The notes under the pieces are model-generated. The model made no database searches and was not told the origin of the DNA. It worked only from the letters and a program-made list of their open reading frames with translations. The position numbers and the translations under genes are program-made. DNA of 64,000 bases from Rhodospirillales bacterium (lineage in GTDB: Bacteria; Pseudomonadota; Alphaproteobacteria; SP197). Numbering within the stretch: the first letter of the stretch is position 1; every line of letters begins with the position of its first letter. Positions 59,046 through 64,000 of the stretch are shown piece by piece. The stretch lies in assembly GCA_014323865.1 (NCBI GenBank), contig JACONG010000005.1, forward strand, positions 9,435 to 73,434, written 5' to 3'.

Positions 59046-59123
59046 TGACAAATACACTCCGGTTGACAGTTAGAAATTGACAGAAAAATAATGTAATATC
59101 AATTAGTTGTTGTCCTCTTGACA
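59043..59123. promoter_or_regulatory. Cluster of TTGACA repeats between the ScfR-like gene and the ABC transporter
   Basis: TTGACA occurs at about 59045, 59063, 59077 and 59118 on the forward strand. The last three are followed by similar bases (GTTAGA, GAAAAA, GATAGA). The segment is AT-rich in a high-GC region. The regular repetition and position between divergent genes suggest a regulator binding array rather than several promoters, since no good -10 box is spaced from most copies. Confidence 0.45.
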
Positions 59124-59231
59124 GATAGAGCGTATCGTTTTCGCGGCTATCGGAACATCCGTGCCAACCGAACCGGAGGGGCCTCTGGTCATCGGAGCCC
59201 TCTCGGGGACACGCACAAGGGAGAACTGTAC

Positions 59232-60572
59232 ATGCGTAAACTGGATATCAGCCGTCGCGGCCTTCTGAAGGGTTCCGCGATCGCAGGCACCGGCCTCGCC
59301 GCGCCGGCCGTTCTGACGACCCCAAGCTGGGCGCAGAGTTACACGAACGAGCCGACCGGCGACACGGTCACGCTCGGCTTCAACGTGCCCCAGACCGGCG
59401 CCTACGCCGATGAGGGCGCGGACGAGCTGCGTGCCTATGAACTGGCGGTCAAGCATCTGAATGGCGAAGGCGACGGCGGTATGCTGAACACCTTCTCGTC
59501 GAAGGAACTGCAGGGCAACGGGATCAACGGCAAGCGGGTCGAGTTCGTCACGGGCGACACGCAGACCAAGTCGGACGCCGCGCGCGCCAGCGCCAAGCGC
59601 ATGATCGAGAAGGACGGCGCGGTGATGATCACCGGTGGTTCATCCTCGGGCGTCGCCATCGCCGTGCAGGGCCTCTGCCAGGATGCTGGCGTCATCTTCA
59701 TGGCCGGCCTGACCCACTCCAACGACACTACCGGCAAGGACCGCCGCGCGAACGGCTTCCGCCACTTCTTCAACACCGAGATGTCGGGCCGCGCGTTGGC
59801 ACCGGTGCTCCAGGCGGCCTTCGGTAATGAGCGGACGGCCTACCACCTCACCGCCGACTACACCTGGGGCTGGAGCCAGGAAGGTTCGATCATCAAGTAC
59901 ACCGAGGACCTCGGCTGGAACACCGAGGCGGCCGTTCGTACGCCGCTCGGCGCCGGTGACTTCTCGCAGTACATCACGCCGGTTCTGAACTCCGATGCCG
60001 ACGTGCTGGTGCTCAACCACTATGGCCGCGACATGGTCAATTCGCTGACCCAGGCGGTCAGCTTCGGCCTGCGCGACAAGCAGGTGAACGGCGAGGACTT
60101 CGCAATCGTCGTTCCGCTCTACAGCCGCCTGATGGCTCAGGGCGCGGGCGAGAACGTGGCCGGCATCTTCGGTTCGACCAACTGGCACTGGTCGCTGCAG
60201 GACGCAGGCAGCCAGGCCTTCGTCAAGTCGTTCGGTCAGGAGTACGGCTTCCCGCCGAGCCAGGCCGCGCACACCTGCTACTGCCAGACGCTGCTCTATG
60301 CCGACGCCTGCCAGCGTGCCGGTACTTTCCGTCCATCCGGTGTGGGTGCTGCGCTCGAAGACTTCGAGTTCGACGGTCTCGGCAACGGCCCGACACTCTA
60401 CCGCGCCGGTGACCACCAGTGCTTCAAAGATGTGCTGGTCGTGAAGGGCAAGGAGAACCCGAACTCCGAATACGACCTGCTGGAGATCGTCGAGATCACG
60501 CCGCGTTCGGCGGTTGAATATCCGGTCGATCTCTTTGAAGGCGAGCTTGGCCCCTACAACGACGGCGCCTGA
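59232..60572 (+). CDS. Branched-chain amino acid/amide-type ABC transporter substrate-binding protein
   Basis: A 446-residue periplasmic-binding-fold type I protein. The N-terminus has a Tat-like signal (ISRRGLLKGSAIAGTGLAAP, then a WAQ cleavage region). The mature protein starts DTVTLGFNVPQTGAYADEGA, typical of LivJ/UrtA-like receptors, and contains GAVMITGGSSSGVAIAVQGL. The ligand is unknown (amino acid, amide or urea). ATG 59232 is chosen for AGGGAG upstream; the frame is open to 59118. It is the first gene of a five-gene transporter operon. Confidence 0.9.
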   Translation: MRKLDISRRGLLKGSAIAGTGLAAPAVLTTPSWAQSYTNEPTGDTVTLGFNVPQTGAYADEGADELRAYELAVKHLNGEGDGGMLNTFSSKELQGNGINGKRVEFVTGDTQTKSDAARASAKRMIEKDGAVMITGGSSSGVAIAVQGLCQDAGVIFMAGLTHSNDTTGKDRRANGFRHFFNTEMSGRALAPVLQAAFGNERTAYHLTADYTWGWSQEGSIIKYTEDLGWNTEAAVRTPLGAGDFSQYITPVLNSDADVLVLNHYGRDMVNSLTQAVSFGLRDKQVNGEDFAIVVPLYSRLMAQGAGENVAGIFGSTNWHWSLQDAGSQAFVKSFGQEYGFPPSQAAHTCYCQTLLYADACQRAGTFRPSGVGAALEDFEFDGLGNGPTLYRAGDHQCFKDVLVVKGKENPNSEYDLLEIVEITPRSAVEYPVDLFEGELGPYNDGA

Positions 60573-60652
60573 TTGCTGAACCGTTGACCACATCCGGTCG
60601 CCCCCGGCGAGGTGCTGGGGGCGACCGGCTCCTTTTCGGAGGGACCTGACCG

Positions 60653-61681
60653 ATGGACGCCATCCTTCTGCAGATCCTGAACGGCCTCGACAAGGGCGGC
60701 GCTTATGCGCTGATAGCCTTGGGGCTCACGATCATTTTCGGCACACTGGGCGTGGTGAACTTCGCCCATGGTGCACTCTTCATGCTGGGTGCTTTCTGCG
60801 CCGTCACCGTCAAGACACTGCTGAGCCTTGAGCAGGTCGTGGAAGACCCGAACCAGCTGACCGCCTGGGGCACGCCGGTCGAGATCCGCACGCCCTATGT
60901 CGAGGCCTGGTTCGGTGACTTCGGACTGACGCTTCTGCAGTACTCGGTACCAGTTTCCATATTGATCGCCATTCCGGTGATGCTTGCCATCGGCATCGCC
61001 ATGGAGCGCGGTCTCATTCGCTTCTTCTACAAGCGGCCCCACGCAGAACAGATCCTGGTGACCTTCGGCCTCGCCATCGTCATTCAGGAAATCGTCAAGG
61101 CGCAATTCGGTGCCAACCCGATCCCGCAGCCTGCGCCCGACATCCTCCGGGGCATGGTCGACTTCGGCACCGTGATCGGCCTTGAGGCCGGCAACGTGGC
61201 CTACCCGGCATGGCGCCTAGTCTACTTCCTCTTCTCGGCGGCGATCATCGGTCTGGTCTTTGCCTTTCTGCAATTCACGACCTTCGGCATGGTCGTACGC
61301 GCCGGCATGGCGGACCGCGAAACCGTCGGCCTGCTCGGCATCGACATTGATCGGCGCTTCACCATCGTCTTCGGCATGGCGGCCGTCGTCGCCGGTCTTG
61401 CGGGCCTGATGTACACACCCATCCTCAGTCCCGACTACCACATGGGCATGGACTTCCTCGTCCTCAGCTTCGTGGTGGTCGTGGTTGGCGGCATGGGTTC
61501 GCTTGGTGGTGCCGTTGCCGCGGGCTTCCTGCTCGGCATCGTCCAGAGCTTCGCCTCGATGAACGAAGTGAAGGCCATCCTTCCCGGCATCGACCAGATC
61601 ATCATCTACCTGATCGCAGTCGTGATCCTGTTGACCCGCCCCCGTGGCCTGATGGGCCGCAAGGGCGTGATGGAGCACTGA
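60653..61681 (+). CDS. livH: Branched-chain amino acid-type ABC permease (LivH family)
   Basis: A 342-residue permease with about eight hydrophobic helices. Typical start QILNGLDKGGAYALIALGLT then IIFGTLGVVNFAHGALFMLG, and the conserved loop GMADRETVGLLGIDIDRRF. The C-terminus has GGMGSLGGAVAAGFLLG. It lies 80 bases after the binding-protein gene. Confidence 0.93.
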   Translation: MDAILLQILNGLDKGGAYALIALGLTIIFGTLGVVNFAHGALFMLGAFCAVTVKTLLSLEQVVEDPNQLTAWGTPVEIRTPYVEAWFGDFGLTLLQYSVPVSILIAIPVMLAIGIAMERGLIRFFYKRPHAEQILVTFGLAIVIQEIVKAQFGANPIPQPAPDILRGMVDFGTVIGLEAGNVAYPAWRLVYFLFSAAIIGLVFAFLQFTTFGMVVRAGMADRETVGLLGIDIDRRFTIVFGMAAVVAGLAGLMYTPILSPDYHMGMDFLVLSFVVVVVGGMGSLGGAVAAGFLLGIVQSFASMNEVKAILPGIDQIIIYLIAVVILLTRPRGLMGRKGVMEH

Positions 61682-61684
61682 ACC

Positions 61685-62848
61685 ATGGCTATGTTCAAGA
61701 TGACCCGCCAAGACATGATCCTGCTCATCGTCTTCTCCGCGGCCGTGCTCGCGGGTCCGATCATCCTGCAGCCGGTGGGTGCCGGTTATCCGGATCTGTT
61801 GCAGAAGTTCGCGATCTTCGGAATCTTCGCACTCGGCTTCAACATCCTCTTCGGGCTAACCGGTTATCTCTCCTTCGGTCACGCCGCCTTCCTCGGCGTT
61901 GGTTCGTACACCGCAGTCTGGACCTTCAAGCTGTTCAGCATGAACCCGGTTCCGGCGATCATCTTCGCCACCCTGCTGGGCGGTCTGTTCGCCGCACTGG
62001 TCGGCTATGTCTCCCTGCGCCGGTCGGGTATCTACTTCTCGATCCTGACGCTCGCCTTCGCGCAGATGAGTTACAACCTCGCCTACTCGGTACTCACGCC
62101 GATCACCAACGGCGAGACCGGCCTGCAGCTCGTACAGTCCGACCCGCGGGTGCTCGACGCCGCCTTCGGGCGCGACTACGGCGCGGTGCTGCCGTCGAGC
62201 GACCTCTTCGGCATCAGCATGACCGGCTATCCCGGCTTCTACTTCTGCGGGGTGATGCTGATCATCTGCTTCTTCATCGCCATGCGCATTTTCCGTTCTC
62301 CCTTCGGACTGATGCTACGGGCGGTGAAGTCGAATCAGAACCGGATGAACTACACCGGTCTCAACACCCGGCCCTATACGCTCGCGGCTTTCGTGATCTC
62401 GGGCATGTATGCCGGGCTCGCAGGCGGCCTGATGGCCGTCACCGATCCGCTCGCAGGCGCCGAACGGATGCAGTGGACGGCGTCGGGCGAGGTCGTGCTC
62501 ATGACCATCCTGGGCGGCGCAGGCACACTGCTCGGTCCGGTGATCGGCGCGGGCGCGATCAAGTACTTCGAGAACATCTTCTCGGCCTTCAACGAAGGTG
62601 TGCTGATGAACGCCTTCAGCTTCCTGCCGGAGTTCCTGCAACACGTGGCCGTGTCGGTCTCCAGCCTGTTCGTCGGCGAAGGCTGGCACCTCACGCTCGG
62701 TGCGCTCTTCATGATCATCGTGATCTTCCTGCCGGGCGGACTGATGGAGGGAGTCAACCGGATCCGAAACTGGATCCTCCGGCGCTTCGGGGGCGATGAC
62801 GACAAGAAGGACGCCGAGCCGGTATCCGAGCCCACCCCGGCAGAATAG
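61685..62848 (+). CDS. livM: Branched-chain amino acid-type ABC permease (LivM family)
   Basis: A 387-residue permease. Family blocks are [38 protein letters not shown], and [19 protein letters not shown] at the cytoplasmic loop, then [14 protein letters not shown]. The charged tail ([17 protein letters not shown]) is unremarkable. It begins three bases after livH. Confidence 0.93.
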   Translation: MAMFKMTRQDMILLIVFSAAVLAGPIILQPVGAGYPDLLQKFAIFGIFALGFNILFGLTGYLSFGHAAFLGVGSYTAVWTFKLFSMNPVPAIIFATLLGGLFAALVGYVSLRRSGIYFSILTLAFAQMSYNLAYSVLTPITNGETGLQLVQSDPRVLDAAFGRDYGAVLPSSDLFGISMTGYPGFYFCGVMLIICFFIAMRIFRSPFGLMLRAVKSNQNRMNYTGLNTRPYTLAAFVISGMYAGLAGGLMAVTDPLAGAERMQWTASGEVVLMTILGGAGTLLGPVIGAGAIKYFENIFSAFNEGVLMNAFSFLPEFLQHVAVSVSSLFVGEGWHLTLGALFMIIVIFLPGGLMEGVNRIRNWILRRFGGDDDKKDAEPVSEPTPAE

Positions 62849-62859
62849 GAGGCAGGACG

Positions 62860-63615
62860 ATGAGCATTCTCACCGTTCAGAACGTCAACAAGCGCTTCGG
62901 CGGCCTGCTTGCGCTCGACAACGTTAACCTGCAGGTCGAGGAAAACACGGTGCACGCCATCATCGGTCCAAACGGCGCAGGCAAGTCGACACTGCTCAAC
63001 TGCTTCGTCGGTCTCCTGGAGCCCGATACCGGCACGGTCATGTTCGACGGTCAGTCCCTGCTGGGCCTGAAGCCGCATGAGATCAACCAGACCGGAGTGA
63101 GCCGCGTGTTCCAAACACCGGAAATCTTCGGCGACCTGACTCTGCTGGACAACGTGGTCATTCCCGCGCTCGCCAAACGTGATGGCGCCTTCAAGCTCAA
63201 CGCGCTCACGGCGGTGGGCGATGAGACCGCCGTGCGTGAGCGCGCTCTGGAAGGTCTGCGCGACGTCGGTCTGATCGATCAGGCCGAGGTCACGGCCGAC
63301 CAGCTTTCACGCGGCGACAAGCGGCGGCTCGAGCTCGCCATGTGCCTGGTGCAGGATCCCAAGCTTCTGCTGCTCGACGAACCGACCGCGGGCATGGCGC
63401 GTGCCGACACCAACAACACGATCGAGCTGATGAAACGGATCGCCCGGAGCGGCGTCACCATGGTGGTGATCGAGCACGATATGCATGTCGTCTTCTCGCT
63501 CGCCGACCGTATCTCCGTGCTCGCCCAGGGCACAGTGATCGCCGAGGACATGCCCGACAAGATCAAGGGCGATCCCCGGGTCCAGGAAGCCTATCTCGGA
63601 GGAGCCCACCTATGA
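62860..63615 (+). CDS. livG: ABC transporter ATPase (LivG family)
   Basis: A 251-residue ATPase. Walker A is GPNGAGKST, Walker B LLLLDEPTAGM, and the signature is the divergent LSRGDKRRLELA instead of LSGGQ. The H-loop is VVIEHDMHVVF. AGGAGGCAGGACG precedes the ATG. Its stop overlaps the next gene by ATGA. Confidence 0.94.
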   Translation: MSILTVQNVNKRFGGLLALDNVNLQVEENTVHAIIGPNGAGKSTLLNCFVGLLEPDTGTVMFDGQSLLGLKPHEINQTGVSRVFQTPEIFGDLTLLDNVVIPALAKRDGAFKLNALTAVGDETAVRERALEGLRDVGLIDQAEVTADQLSRGDKRRLELAMCLVQDPKLLLLDEPTAGMARADTNNTIELMKRIARSGVTMVVIEHDMHVVFSLADRISVLAQGTVIAEDMPDKIKGDPRVQEAYLGGAHL

Positions 63616-64000
63616 CCGACACGCAGGCAGGCGCCGCGCCCGAGCAGAGCACACTCCTGAGCGGCAACGAGTTCAAGGGTGCCGCCCCCGGCAAGGCGCC
63701 AACCCTGTCGACGGGTGGACAGGCCGCCTACTTCTCGTGCTGGGATATTCACGCTTACTACGGCGAGAGCTACATCGTGCAGGGTGTGAGCTTTGACATC
63801 CGCGAGGGTGAGATCGTCGCCCTGCTGGGCCGCAACGGTGCGGGCAAGACCTCGACCCTGCGCGCCATCGCCCGGGTCGACGACCCGGCGCTGCGCTCAG
63901 GCGAGATCTGGCTCGACCATCAGCCGCTCCATGAGATGCGCTCGCACCAGGCGGCCCAGATCGGCATCGGCCTTGTGCCGGAGGATCGCCGGATCATTCC
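63612..64000 (+). CDS. livF: ABC transporter ATPase (LivF family), cut by right window edge
   Basis: ATG 63612 overlaps the livG stop, with GGAGGA upstream. The first 129 codons are visible: an unusual N-terminal extension of about 40 residues (DTQAGAAPEQSTLLSGNEFK and following), then the ATPase start (WDIHAYYGESYIVQGVSFDI), Walker A GRNGAGKTS and the Q-loop region IGLVPEDRRIIP. Ordinary LivF proteins begin close to the Tyr-Gly motif, so the extension is a local peculiarity. Confidence 0.9.
   Translation, partial: MTDTQAGAAPEQSTLLSGNEFKGAAPGKAPTLSTGGQAAYFSCWDIHAYYGESYIVQGVSFDIREGEIVALLGRNGAGKTSTLRAIARVDDPALRSGEIWLDHQPLHEMRSHQAAQIGIGLVPEDRRII

Overview
The window is high-GC DNA from an alphaproteobacterium. 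The best evidence is a circularly permuted, two-piece tmRNA gene (36780-37037), with the acceptor strand encoded before the coding strand, lying directly upstream of an alphaproteobacterial-type sspB. The orders hflK-hflC-DUF2065-degP, mreB-mreC-mreD-mrdA-rodA, and miaA facing serB fit the same class. A more precise lineage (Rhodospirillales-like) is only a guess. Genes for DMSP demethylation, betaine and carnitine-type compounds, phosphonate, sulfate esters and a vanadium haloperoxidase suggest a marine setting. Secreted ankyrin-repeat genes and heavy gene decay suggest host association; both points are inference.

Layout. 1-18.9 kb is accessory: an IS630 transposase end, broken lysR, aldolase, hyuA, hyuB, RTX, GMC-oxidoreductase and phnW genes, and a small phage-like patch with a 3TM holin split by an amber codon. 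Between them lie intact oxidoreductases: PhyH, a gamma-butyrobetaine-hydroxylase-like enzyme, BetA, and an enolase-superfamily/Rieske pair resembling hydroxyproline-betaine catabolism. A DUF3726 gene overlaps an unknown 572-residue partner. 18.9-37.5 kb is a conserved core: tRNA-Lys, the rod-shape operon, ilvBNC, miaA, degP/hflKC, apbC, thyX, the permuted ssrA and sspB. It is intact except for serB, which is broken beside miaA. 37.6-53.5 kb is again accessory: a GST, a decayed duplicated ankyrin locus, a betaine-type binding protein, a sulfatase, a graveyard of catabolic fragments, an autoregulated-looking winged-helix gene, phnX, a TcuA-like flavoprotein, the haloperoxidase and DmdA. 53.5-64 kb carries ogt, a signalling block (transporter-type histidine kinase, two-helix membrane protein, lone receiver, and a ScfR-like regulator with a histidine-kinase DHp-like helix pair), and a divergent branched-chain-amino-acid-type ABC transporter cut by the right edge.

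Central observation: about two dozen pseudogenes occur in 64 kb, nearly all in catabolic, transport, regulatory or mobile genes, while core operons are open over many kilobases. Several fragments (PhyH, enolase superfamily, Rieske, GMC) belong to the same families as intact genes in the window, which looks like an expanded catabolic repertoire being eroded. The most promising little-described candidates are the kinase/receiver/DHp-regulator block beside the ABC transporter and the DUF3726 two-gene module.
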